From Eopsaltria australis (taxonomy: Eukaryota; Chordata; Aves; Passeriformes; Petroicidae): DNA of 64,000 nucleotides. Under the pieces are notes generated by a model that saw only the letters and a program-made list of their open reading frames with translations, was not told the origin of the DNA and searched no databases. The stretch lies in contig JAVTVJ010000072.1 in NCBI GenBank assembly GCA_034509425.1, forward strand, positions 4,464,001 to 4,528,000. The letters are read 5' to 3'. Within the stretch, counting starts at the first letter, position 1; each line of letters opens with the position of its first letter. This document shows, one piece after another, positions 49,381 through 61,831 of this stretch. The position numbers and the translations under genes were made by a program.

Positions 49381-50203
49381 AAATAAGTGTGTAAGTGTTT
49401 TCAGGATAGGTATTCAAGTAATTTCTGAGCTCCTCAGTATGGGTTCATTGCTTACAGGAGCCTGTAATAAAATGATCAGTTTGAAATTGGTTTTATCAGC
49501 ACTGCAAGGTACAGCTCCCTCTCTTCAATCTGGCAATTATTTTTAGTTAGCCTTACCCATATCAAGAGAATTTTAGTTTTGTAAAAAGTACAAGCAAGGA
49601 AAATCAGGCCCTGAGGATTTTCCCTTCACTGAAGTATATAACGTCTGGATATGCTGATATATAAAAGCTTCTTCTTAATAGTGACCTTGTATTTAAAATG
49701 AGAAGAGAAACTATGATAGCAAGTAGAAAATGTATACTAACTTTTTTCAAAATCAATTTTTTGGAAAGGATAAATTAGGTTAAGTTGTAATAAAAATGTA
49801 ACTAAGACTTCACTTAAGTCAAACGAGTAATATGATTAGCGTAAAAGATGATGGTCCAAATACATGCTCAATTATATATTACTAAATACAGTTAATAAAA
49901 TGCATGGGAAATGAATGACTAAAGGAGACAGATATATTTAAAGGTTATTCTTTCAAAGTGTTTTTCTCAGACTGATGTCTGCTAGGTCTTCTCATTGTGT
50001 TCTACCAAACCAAAGCAGTAGACAGACTGGGAAAGTGGAAATGGATAAAACCACTGTTTGACTTGGTATGGTGCTCTGTGCTTTTCTCCCGTGCTCTTAG
50101 TAGCAGAATGCTAAGCACAGCTTGGTTTGGAACTTTCCTCCAAATACCTCTAATGAAACTCATCTGGTCCAAGGAATTAGAAAGAAAAGGGTACTAATAT
50201 GGC

Positions 50204-50221
50204 AATAATAAATAAATAAAT
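50204..50221. repeat. Simple repeat (AATA)n
   Basis: About four AATA units. Confidence 0.85.
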
Positions 50222-53200
50222 ATGTAAAATATGAGGGAAAGTAATGCCATGGTAATGTGACCTGCATATGGAAAAGCAGAAGAGATTCTGCTAGTAGTCC
50301 TCAACTGAATTGAGATGGATTTAAATTATGTACTATTGATTGTCCTCTTTTCCATGTATGGTTTCAAATTCTTCCTATGTAGCATGTGTTTGCCTCCTGA
50401 TTTCTGACAAACGTCACATGATAAGAGGATATAATTTGTTCATCCCCCATGAGCTGGATTTTGAAAGAAGGAGGTATTATTAACTTGGAGTTTAAGGAGA
50501 TAATGAAGAAAGAAAGAATAGATGGTAGGTTTGAAGCTTGAAAAAGTAGAAAAAAGGGAACAGAACAGAGGGACTAAATTTTTTCTTGTAACTGTTTATC
50601 ATTATATCTTGCAAAAAAATCATTTTAGGATTTGTATTGTACCAGATCTCAACTTCACAATTTTGCAGTAAGATCAGAATCACCCTATGATTTCATGAAG
50701 GAAATCTGCTAATGTCCCCCAAAATGGATGGCAAGCTACAGTATTTCTGGTTAAAAATCAATGACATTATACCGTGTAGTACACTAGCCTATATCATCAT
50801 CTATTTCTTAACATCCACAAATACTGAAATTAAATGATTTGTGCCCATCCTACACGAATTTTTGCCAGCTGTAGACTACAGAAAAATCTCTTCACTTTCC
50901 AGGTGTTGTCATGAATCTTGCATGGGATCAAAAAATCTCAAGGTTCTGTCATCTCCTGCGCTGTTTTTTTGCTAGGAACATGCCCTCCAGAAATGGCACA
51001 ATAACAACATGATTGGTTTTATTGTTTATACTCTAACCTTTACATTTTTAGATATGTGTATTGGTATTGCTTACATATGTCTTTATATCCCAGGGACATT
51101 TCATGTTGAAGGGTTATTGCATATGAATTATTTTACCTTATGGCCAGAATCTGTCTCATTGCTGGTATGTCTTTAGTGTTAGAACCTGCCCTTTCTTTTT
51201 TGACCCATACTGAGAAAATAAGAATACCAAAGGATGCATGTTATTGCAATGCCTTCATAAGCCCAACCAGACTGCCTTACCTTAAATCCATTTGGCCCAC
51301 TTCTTATGTTAGGCAGTCATATAAACCCATATTTGGTTTCATGAAGGGTATTAGCACTTTACTGCATTAACCTATGATTTTCCAACCTTGATCAGACCCA
51401 GCCCAAGAACCTGAGAAAATTTTTAATGGACCTGCATTATTAAAACCATAGCAAAAGTCTTTATCTCCTTGCTTAAAAGTGCATAATTTCCCTACTGTTT
51501 TAGAGGAGTCAATTTTTCAATAACTCTCTTGCCAGTTCATGTGTTACTTCTGTGTATTCTAGGCAACGTCATTGTCTTTTTTTTTCCTGTGTATAAATGA
51601 AAACTCCACACTTTCTTTTTATCTGTTTTTCTCCACATACTTTAATCTGCAAAGATCCTTTCAGATCTGCAAAATCTCATGCACCTGTCACATCAAATGA
51701 TTTCTGTCTGTTCTGTTGGATTTTTTTAATAACATGAATACCCTTGACACATGAGTTGCAGAAATGAATACAGGAAGGACTATTCTGTTTTCATTCAGCA
51801 ATTCCCCATGGTATCTCCCAGGGTGATGACGTGCTTTGATATCAAGCTTGAATCCTCTTTTTTTTTCCTCTACCAAATGCTTTCTTATTACTGAACCTGA
51901 TATGCTTGTACTTTGGGACACCAAAATCTTGCTAATCCTACTGATCCTTTATTTCTTGGGACTTGAAAGATCTTTAAATGTCTCCTGCAAAATATAGTGT
52001 TATCTTCTTTATTTGAATTAAATCTGTGTAATTAAAATAGTTCTAAATGATGAGCTTTAAAAATGTACAAGCACTACATTTTTGGTTCAATTTGCATAAG
52101 CCCCAAGAAGCTTTTGGACATCTGTTCAGGTTCAAATTTTCTGATTATGAAATGGGAAGCTCTTACAAAAAAAGGTGTTGGCACATGCTTGAAACTATTC
52201 CTCTTTGAGCGAAGCTGCTTCTAGCAAGAAGCACTCTTTAATGAGCATTTCTGTTGCTAGAACAAGACCATGTAACATTCTGGTTTTTTCCTGAGTGGTA
52301 CAGGATTTTCACTTTCATAGGAATTGGGGCCTAAAGTCCCAGCACAATTTTGGAAAGACAGAATTTTGAAGGGACATAAACCTAAAGAAAACTACCAAAA
52401 TTTCCTCTTTCTGAATTGGTAAGTAGGAATTTCCTACCCTGGTCACTGAATTGGATAAAAGCTGTTTGCCCTGATATGTTTTCTTTAATCTTAACCAAAT
52501 ACAAAATTTCCTATTATATTTTAAATACATATATAATATATATGAAAATGGGGAAAATGGTGGGGAAGAGTGAAGTATTTTTAAGGTATAGGAGCAATGA
52601 GAAAAAATCTAAGTCTTCAGATAATGATGATTCAAATTTCTGTATAATCAAGTTCTGTTTGTTTGTCTTTGTCCTTCATTATGTCCCCAGATTCCTTATG
52701 GCCATCTTTGAACATTTGAATTTTCTTCCAAATCTCTCTGCTCTTGCCTTTATGTTGGTGATATGATATATGAATTCCTATGGTATTCCTAAGTTTCAGA
52801 TATTTGAGCACTGAGCAGGGATTATTTAGTTTCTATTTTAACAAAGATATCCTCAGAAATTTCCTCCTCCACTTAAATAGATGTGTGGAATAGACCATGT
52901 GTTCTTGAAGGAAGGAAGAAAAAACAAGGGGGAAAAAAAAGCATGAAGGACTTGGAGCCTCCTAAAACCAGAAACCATTCTTTGTTACTTTAGCCCATAC
53001 TGGAGGTCACAACACCTCACAAGACAAAGATGTTAAGACTTGCAGCTGCTTCAGTCTCTGTGGAGCATGGAGCCAAGTTTCCCCTGACATCCATGGGTTT
53101 GCTGCATGCAAGAGCAGTCATGGGGGCAGCGGAGGCAAACATGCAGTTTCTGGTGTAACATCTATCTGACTTTATCCTACATGAGCTGCTTTTCTATGGA

Positions 53201-54242
53201 ACTAAGAGATTTTTTTAAAGGTAAGACTTTTTTCATAGAAAATAAGACTGAAAATTCTCATTAAATTTTGCTCAGGTCAAGCTGTCTTTAGAGGAATTTA
53301 ACAAGGGTCCTGAGGAAAAGAAGAGACAAATTAATAAAGGATAATATAATATAAAACCTACAAATTCCACATCCTTATAATACATAAATATATAGAAGTC
53401 CCCAAATCCCCCATAACTAGAAGATCAGTTCTTCCTTATTATAAAGACTACATCTATTCATGCAGTTCATGGACATTTTATTCAATGAGACTTCTGTAAT
53501 TTGGGAAGTGACATTGTTCATTTGCAAGTGACTGTGTCCAGTTACTAAATGCTGTGAATTTTTTGTATGTTTTCCTAAATATCCCAAATATAAATAATTC
53601 ACATTATTTCATTTTCATTCTATTGAAACTCCTACTAGACTTGATACTTATAGGAGTTTAGGCTTCAAAACAAGTTCAGATCAGGAACTGCTGAGTTTAA
53701 TTGCTCTTTGACGGCCTCTGCTGTTCTGATGTAGAAAGAGGTGAATTAGAAGTGATGTTAGTGAGTGAGCCAGTACAGGGATGTGTGGCATGAATGTGTG
53801 TTGCTCATCCTCTCTCTATTGCAGTATAGAGGTGGCATTTAATAAACCTACTGCAGTAGTCTCATAGTTGTGGAGAAAAAAAACAATTCTGTTTAAGTTA
53901 ATCCCACCAAGCTGTCTGGCTGGGCTGGATCAGATCCAAACATGGATGCAGAATTTGCACAAAGCCAAACCTACATAGTGATAGTCAAATCTTTAGTTCT
54001 CCATAAGCCAAGTGCTGTCTCACTTTTCACTGGCAATAAAAGTCATGAAGAGGATTATAGCCATTTTCAGGAGCATTAACTGTTCCACAGATTTTTATTT
54101 GATAGTAAACTCATGCAGTTTATTTGTATGTAATATTCACGAGCATTGAGAAGTACACTGAAGCTGAAGAGCTACTCATACCCTTAGTATGGCCTCCTGG
54201 ACTAGAGTTCTTTCCTTGTTGTCTTGCTACTCATAATCAACC

Positions 54243-54376
54243 ACAGAATCATAGCATATCCTGAGTTATAGGGGACCACAAGGATCCTCCAGTCCAAACT
54301 CTGCCCCTGCACAAGGCAACCCCCAAAATCACACCATGTGTCTGAGGATGTTGTTCAATAGATAATATCTTGTTTA
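54243..54376 (-). mobile_element. CR1 LINE, 3' end
   Basis: On the + strand it begins 'cacagaatcatagcatatcc', then 'gagttataggggaccacaag', 'gatcctccagtccaaactct', 'ctgcacaaggcaacccccaa' and 'aatcacaccatgtgtctgag'. This is the reverse complement of the CR1 terminus and is well preserved. Confidence 0.92.
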
Positions 54377-54721
54377 ACTTGATTCAAAGTGTTTCTCTCT
54401 TGTTTGGCCTTCACATGCTCTCCAAGATCTTTCTTTTTGTTTGAAAACAAAAGAGGGATTAGAAGAACTGTGATGAATTTTTCAACATCTAGAATTAAGT
54501 TCCCTGTAGTCACTGTAGTGACTTAAAATGCTGTACTTCAGTGATGAGAGAAAAGTAGATTTCAGTTGTAGGTCTTTGAAGCACACAATATAATATCAAT
54601 CTAGACTTCCTAAAAATTTTTTGGGGGGTGACCAGAAGACCTAGAGCAACATTTGCTTTAGTAAATATATTTCAGTTAATATTTAACAGTTGGTGTGTAT
54701 GGGAAGTGAGATTAATTGGGT

Positions 54722-54738
54722 GGGGAGGGGGGGGGGGG
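54722..54738. repeat. Poly-G run (G4 A G12)
   Basis: Twelve consecutive G at 54727-54738. Confidence 0.95.
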
Positions 54739-56821
54739 TTGGAAGAAAGGGAAAAGGGGAAGATAAACAAAGAGCAAAACAAACCTTGTTATCATGCACC
54801 TTCTGTCCTTGATTGACCCTTTTTGATTGCCTCTGTTGTTAACATGCAGTCTCTGTTCCTGTTTGAGTCTGCTGTTGATTGAGTCTGTTCTTACAGTCCT
54901 TGCTCACATTGATATTGTCATTTGTTCCTCTAAGAAGCAGCAACACACTGAGGATTACTTGTGTGCTTGCCATTGGGAGAAGCATCTCATCTGAGGAAGG
55001 ACTTACTTTCCAATCCTTCACTCACTGAGAATTGAATGTTTCAAGCTTAGTAATTTTGATTGGATTAGCAGTTCAGGTGTTCAGATCAATGGTTTAAAAG
55101 AAGCCCATTTTTCAGAAAGTACTGAAAATGTGAACCCTGGGGATATTTTCAAGGGCAAAAATGTGTTGCCAAAATTATGGCAAGTGGAATTGCTGCTAAC
55201 TTGTTTCTGGGGGATTGTTATTCTAAAGCCAACTTTTTTTTGGCCAGCAGTCTCTGTCATGTGCAGAAGAGAGAACAAATAAATGTCCTAGAGAGGGAGT
55301 TGTGCTTTTTTTTTGTATGTGTTTATCCAACATAATCCCCTCAAATTGCAACAGATTACAAAGTAATGCTTCTGGAAGTGTATTTCCTTCTGTCATTGTT
55401 TTCCAATTCAATGATATGTGAAGAAGTGTTGGGCTACTATAAGAGAGTCAAATCATCTGCAGGATTTTTAGGTTTATTTTATTATTAATGAGATTCCTAG
55501 GTTTCTGATTCCTATTGAAAATGTTTACAAAGACCTGTTAGAGATAGTACAGGCCTGTGAATTTTGAAAGAAAGGAATTTTGAGGGGGTTGGATAGCCAA
55601 GTCCCACTTTGTCCTCCAGTGTATTCAAAATGTGAATTTGCCAGCTATTTTTAACCCTTCCCTCCTTCCAGTGTGAGTATTTCCACATTACGAATAATTG
55701 AATTTCTCCCCTGATTAGTCATCTATATTTTCAGGTCATTCAAGTTGCTTTATGAGCTTAATAAATGTATTGTTCATTTTATACTCTGTAAAAGGAACTA
55801 GCCATGATGCCTGCAAGCTCAAATACCTCGAAGGGAACTTCTTTCATGTTCCCAGTTAATTAAGAGATCTAGTAGACTTGACAAGTTTCACTCATTTGGT
55901 AGGAGAAGCTTTTATTTTTGCATGAATCTGAAGTTGTTTCTTAAATAACTTACTTATCTGTGTCCTTGAAATATTTTTCCACACTCCTATTTCTTTGAAA
56001 TATTTCATACAAACTGTCATTGCTTGACAACCATGGATCCTTTACTCTGTCTCATCCACAAGCACAAGTAACTGTCCCTGATGAGAAGGAAGCCTATTTT
56101 TGCTTGCTTAAAAAAATCCTAGACTGATCATCCAAAGATGTATTTCATTTGTGGAAATTATCATATAGTAATAAAGATCTTGAGCAGCAGAGACTCTTAA
56201 ATTTAGTTACCTTATTATAAGTGAGCAATAATTTCATTGAAACTAATGTTAGCTCTGATTTATCTTCATTGCAGCTTTGATATAACTGCTGCAGCATTGC
56301 CTTTTTGTCTGAACAGGCCACTAATAAAGCACAACAAAACTGGGATTTAGATAAACTCTCCATTTTGTCAATGGAGTTTGTCTATTTTTACCCAGTATGT
56401 TATTTGGGGAAGAAAAATATATAGATCTTATATGAACAATGACAAAATTTGTATTGGTAAAGCATTTGTAGAATTCAACCAGAAAGTGTTTGGTTAGAGG
56501 GGCTGCAATTGCCTCTTCATTAAGCATTCTGTGGCACCCATATGCTTCACATAATTCCAAGATGCCCTTGTTGGGATTGCCCACAAATATTTGGCAACAG
56601 CCATGAGAGAGTACTCACTGAGACATCTTCATTGCTCCAGTGTGGTGGATGTGCCTTTCACCCCTGGAGTGATGGAAACGTTGTGTATTTCCACAATGCA
56701 GAGCCATATACAAACATGATATAAACAATTTTGTTTGCTGTCTCATGGCACTGCAAAAGATCTAAGACCCTCAAGCCTGTGTCCTTCAAGAGAATCACTC
56801 TGAATGCAGGACCAGTGACAA

Positions 56822-56907
56822 AATAATGCTGATCCATCTCATTTGCATAAAGGTTGCTATATTCAATAATGCTGATCCGTCTCGTTTGCTTAACGGATGT
56901 TACATTC
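56822..56907. repeat. 43-bp tandem duplication, two diverged units
   Basis: Both units begin 'aataatgctgatcc' (56822 and 56865) and end 'attc' (56864 and 56907). They differ at about seven of 43 positions. Unit 1 carries an octamer motif ATTTGCAT that is altered in unit 2. Confidence 0.88.
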
Positions 56908-58373
56908 TCAGTGAAAAATATCACATGGCTCTGGATAGTGCTGAACTTGCTTTAATTATATCCATCCTATGCTGCATCTGCTCACTCTGGGTCAGTGCTG
57001 CAATGTCAGTCCAAATATGGGGAGCTGGAGGAGAAAGAACATATGTACAAACATGATTCTCAAAATTCAGGTATATTTAACAAAATCAAGACTCCACAAT
57101 AACCTTGAAGATGCTTTTTTTCTTGTTGGCTTAATTTAGATAAGATCAATCTTATGACCAGCACTTTTCTGGGGGACTATTTCTATTTTAATCTCTGTGA
57201 CAAAGTATTAATTCTGCTTCACACATTTATACAGTCCTGTGACATTCATACCCCCAGTTCTGCAACATTCATGCCCCCAAAATCCACGTGCTAGAAACAT
57301 AACAAAAGGAGATTGTTTTATTATGTCAATGTATTGTTAAAATTCTAGGGGTTTTTTTTCTTCTTTTAATTTTTTTTTAATCGACAGGTAATACATTTTT
57401 TGGGATTGTTCTGTAATCCTCTAATAGCATTGTTTTATTTTATTAACAACTGCCAAAGTATCTCTTCAGTCAGTTTAACATTATGCATTGCAACATTGCT
57501 TCAGAAATCTTTTAGTATTTGTTGACATATTTTGGAGGAATCTTCATTGTAAACATAAATTAATATAGTAGTGGCTGAGTTTATTGTGAATTACTGAAAG
57601 AGATGCTCAGAACAATATCCACATTAATTTCTCACATTGTTACCTTCTCCAAAGTGTTACCAAGATCTACATTTACATCATTAAACAGCTCTCCACACCC
57701 CATACAAATGACCATAATAAGCAATTCTAGACTCTTCTTGCACCTGAGAAATAATGCATCATTATGAATGTAACAATTTCACAGTCAACTCCTTCATAAA
57801 GTACTTCACTTCATAAAACACTAGTGTTTTGCTTCATAAGGCATTTCTTCACAGTCCACATGAAAGCAGTCTACACTTGTCTGCCTTATGAGCTGAGGGA
57901 GACCTTGAAAAAAGTTTTATGATTTTTCAAGGTCCATCACATGAATATTTTCTGTACTGCTGTTCAGCCACTGTCTCATCTACCCAAAAATACAGCATTT
58001 TATTTTGCTGTTGAAAAATCAAGAAATTAATGTAGGCAAAATTAAACATTTTAATTTAAGTCTTTGATTTTTAAGCGATATTAAAAATTTTAAATATAAT
58101 TATTGCGTTAGTACTATTAACAATTTCTAAAAGAGCAAAATGAGTTAATTTCAAGTAACCAGGCTGAACTACTGGGATTCTTTAAGTGTTATGACCAGAC
58201 TTAAAAGGTTAATTAACGTTAAAATACCCTTATCTATCTGTGCATTTCCTTTACGACTTATGTGAACCATATACCTTGTATTATCTCATATTCTCTTTAA
58301 AAGTGCTTATTAAGTTTTGCTGCTGGATCATTTTTACCAAGAGATCTGTAAGAATAAATACAGCAGAGGGTAT

Positions 58374-59168
58374 TGTAGAGGACGAGACCTAAGCATGCTT
58401 TGTCACAAACATTCTGAGTATTGCTGCAGAAAACACGATTGGAAGAGAGGGTCCCACAGAGGTGGGGCAGCACTGTGCTGAGCCAGCTTCCTGCTCCACC
58501 TTGAGACTTGTGCTCAGCCTCCCCCAGCTCACTTCCTGGAGAAGAGCTGCCTCTGCATGTGCGAAAAAAATGTGGAAAAAGTCTAATTTACATAAAAGAC
58601 TTGCACCAGGCTAATTATAAAAGGAAGTGGACTTGTCCCCCTCCCTCTCTCTTAGAGAAAGTTTGGGCCTTCTCACTCCTTTCCTCATCTCCTTTCCTCT
58701 TTTCTCTTCTGTTTTCTTTGTCTTGCCCCAGCTCTAGACCATCCACATGGCAGCACCAACGTGGGATCCAGGGACTGGTGGTGTTCCTTGTTTTCTTCCC
58801 TTGCTTTGCCTTGGAAGATAGCCAAAACACGGCTGTCGTATTCTATCCCATAATCCTTACTGAAGTTTGCTGAGGGAGGGGAGAGCTTGTGGAGGTGTTG
58901 TGGCTTGTGAACCAGCACCTTTTAGGTGCTTGTTGTGGGACTTGTGAAGTGTACTGTACAAAATTAAGGTCTTGTTATCCTCCACCCCTGTAGAAGTGAA
59001 AATTGTAAGAATTTAAGGGAATGTTAGACAATACCTTTGGAGTCTAAACACAGGGCTGGTTGCTGGAGTTACAGAAGACCATGCAATAAAACATGAGAGT
59101 TGCCTGACACATCCAGTGCCTTTATTCAGCCTGACAAGAATTCATAACAAACATTCCACCCCCTAACA
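58374..59168 (+). mobile_element. Possible LTR-like segment
   Basis: The segment has a TATA-like 'aattataaaagg' (about 58612), a long pyrimidine tract, an AATAAA signal at about 59086, about 80 bases of U5-like sequence and an end at '..cccctaaca'. Next comes 'ttgggtcatgaca', which could recall a primer-binding site starting TGG. Its start at 'tgtagagg' is a guess, no target duplication is visible, and the distance from TATA to poly(A) signal (about 470 bases) is long. Unique DNA is the alternative. Confidence 0.33.
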
Positions 59169-59201
59169 TTGGGTCATGACAGTATCAAGTTAGTTTTCAT
59201 A

Positions 59202-59905
59202 TTATAGAATGGCTTGAGTTGGAAGGGAATATAAATGTCTTCTAGTCCAAATCCCTCTGCTGTGGGCAGGGACACTTTCCACTAGATCATATTCATCAAA
59301 GCTCCATCCAACCTTCCACCCACAGTTCCAGGAACAAGGCATCCACAACTTCTCTGGGCAACCTGCTGCAGTAATTACTTTCTTCTGAATATCTAATCTA
59401 ACCCTGCTTTCTTTCAGTTGGAAATTATCCCCTCTTGTCCTGTCACTACATGCTCTTGAAAAAAGTCCCTCTCCATCTTTCTTGAAGGCTTCTTTACATA
59501 CTGAAATGCTGCAATTAGATCACCACAAAGCCTTCTATTTTCCAGCCTAAGCAATCCCAATTCTCTCAGCCTTTACTCACTGGAGAGGTGCTGCATCTCT
59601 CTAATCACCTTAGTGGACTCCTCTGAACTCACTCCAACAAGTCCCTGTCCTTCCTGTGCTGAGGACCCCAGAACTGATGCAGCACTGCAGGTGAGGTTTC
59701 ACCAGAGCAGAGCAGAGGGGCAGAATCCCCTCCCTCCCCTGCTGCCCACACTGCTTTGGATGCAGCCCAGGACACGTTTGGCTTTCTGGGCTGTGAGTGC
59801 ACATGGCTGGGTCATGTCCAGCCTCATCCACCAGCACCCCCAAGTCCTTCTCAGCAGGGCTGCTTTCAATCTGTTCATCCCCCAGCCTGTGTAGATACCA
59901 GATAT
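59202..59905 (-). mobile_element. CR1 LINE, 3' part (about 700 bases)
   Basis: On the + strand it starts with the reverse complement of the CR1 tail ('ttatagaatggcttgagttg') and continues through 'tctagtccaaatccctctgc', 'acaacttctctgggcaacct', 'ctcttgtcctgtcactacat', 'ttctctcagcctttactca' and 'tgaggaccccagaactgat' to 'caccagcacccccaagtcct'. It covers the last part of ORF2 and the 3' UTR. It is 5'-truncated at about 59905. The minus-strand frame 59610-59843 is a remnant of ORF2. Confidence 0.95.
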
Positions 59906-60293
59906 GGTCTCTTATATTAAAAAAGAAGAAAATTAAGAGCCTTTAAAATTATATTTGGGTAGCACTAAATGTAGAGAAAAGTCATCACAGAGCACCCAAG
60001 CTGCACCTAAAATTTAGCAGAAGTAGATATGTAACTTATCAGCTTATCTTTTAGTCTTCATGACCCGAGAAAACCTCAAAGGGATGAAAAAGAGCCCTAC
60101 CTTTTACATGTACAATGAATACACTGTGGTGGGCAAGAGCAGAGAAAGGTCTGAAAAGCCCTTAAGTTATTGACAATAATAGTCAGTCTGTCTTGGGTAC
60201 AGAAATATCTTGTCATGCACATCCCACGCTTCAGGGTAGGTTATGCTTGTGCTTCACTTAAAGAAGTATTAGCAGAATACAGTGCATCCTTCA

Positions 60294-60321
60294 TTTTTTT
60301 TATTTTTTTATTTTTTTTTTT
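60294..60321. repeat. T-rich low-complexity run
   Basis: Runs of T broken by single A residues. Confidence 0.9.
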
Positions 60322-61807
60322 AATAAAAAGAAGTTCCCAGGTTTGGGATGGGGATGGAAGAGGAAAGAAGGCAAACTTGTCCTAAATAGATGCATTCAAA
60401 CTTCTTCCACATGACCCAGAAGGAGTAGTATGGCAACAGCAACTTGCTTCCTGTAAAGCTTTTAAATGAAAAGTTCTTTAATGAGGCCGGGATTTGTTCT
60501 TGTATGAGTGAGAGTTTTCCCAGTACTTTCAATGTGAACAGGATTTGAGTCATTTCCTCACTAAGTGGCAATGAGGAAAATTAAGTGAATAGGTCTCATG
60601 ATCTCCTATTTGCCAATATCTGAGTACCTAATTGATTCAGATTCTGAATACATAATTGTAGGCTTGTGGAACATAGTAGGTTGTATAAATCTGCTCATCC
60701 GAAATGACCTGAAGTCAATGTGAGCAGTGTTGTCTGAATTAAGGCCAGCTGTTCTCTACAGTTATTAATGACCATGTTCCTCAGCTTGCAGTGTTGGATG
60801 AATTGTTTGTCAGATGTGAATTCAGATAAGAGCAAAAGACTCTGAAGGACAATTTGTGGCTAACTTCAGGAAATTTATTGTTTGTTTTATTGCTTACATG
60901 AATGTGTCTTCTTATGTATCAGCTGGTTATGGGTCAAGTTCTGACCTTTGTTGTACAAGTACAGCTCAGTCAATATAAATTAGTAGGACTGCTGTCAGCT
61001 ATGTGGTGTGTGTTTTACTGTAGTGTGATGGATCACGTACAGCCTTGCACCCTTCTGTTTCTGGTGTGGCATGAACAGATCCATAATATGGATATGATTC
61101 AAGAACACTTTCCTGTTAAGGATTAGTTCCCCATGAAGAGTAGTTAATGCTATCCATTTATATAGTATTTTGAAAGGGAATTGTAGCAACTCAGCATTTT
61201 TTTAAATGAGGTCTTTGTAGGCAAATTCATCTTAATATAAGCATTTAATTGGAGTTACTGTGTCTTGCAACTTTGGGTCTTGGCACATTGCTCTTGCTTT
61301 TGTAACAAATGGTTCCTCCCTGAAGACCTAAAACTCTGAGGTTTTGAGCCACAGTGACAAAATACTTTATGAAGTTAGGGGTGTCAATTAAAACATGAAA
61401 AAAAAAAGCTGCCTAGATGTTATCACAATTTAGAAGACCCAGAGAAAGGTTATGAAGCAATAAATCTTGTTTACCAAGAAACACAGCCACGTGTGGAAAA
61501 CCCAATAATGATGAATTTTGGTCTGTTTTAGCCTCAAGGAAAAAATATTTTTTCATAACTCTTATTATGTTCCCATGTTCCCTCCCATACACACAGAAAC
61601 CAAAATAATATTCTCATTCTGTCTGTTTTACTCACTTAGGAGTATCTGGGAAGCATTTCCACACTCTGGTGATTGAGGATCAATTATACCCCATGAAGTT
61701 AGGATTGTAAGTGTGAATGCTGAGTGCCATGTGCATGAATTTAATCAAACAGCTTTTTCTCTGAGTAAGATCAGATATGGTTTCCTTTGTTTTTCCATTT
61801 GTTCACC

Positions 61808-61831
61808 AAAAAAAAAAAAAAAAAAAAAAAA
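61808..61831. repeat. Poly(A) run, A24
   Basis: 24 consecutive A residues. No retroposed gene or SINE body is recognisable upstream. Confidence 0.95.

Larger units (their letters stand above)
48421..54242. other. Unique AT-rich DNA, no gene seen
   Basis: Holds microsatellites (49354-49380, 50204-50221) and short frames only. A 116-codon frame at 52416-52766 contains no recognisable domain. Confidence 0.55.
54377..58373. other. Unique DNA with a G-run, a 43-bp duplication and a possible conserved block
   Basis: No gene recognised. It contains a G-rich run (54722-54738), a 43-bp tandem duplication (56822-56907) and, at 58000-58330, an AT-rich block rich in homeobox-like sites with unusual low-decay texture. 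Confidence 0.5.

Noticed and set aside
60930..61030. Old amniote interspersed repeat ('caagttctgacctttgttgt')
   Set aside because: Resemblance is limited to a few short words and could be chance.
61750..61831. Poly(A) tail of a SINE or processed pseudogene
   Set aside because: A24 is clear, but no promoter boxes, gene body or target duplication could be found upstream.
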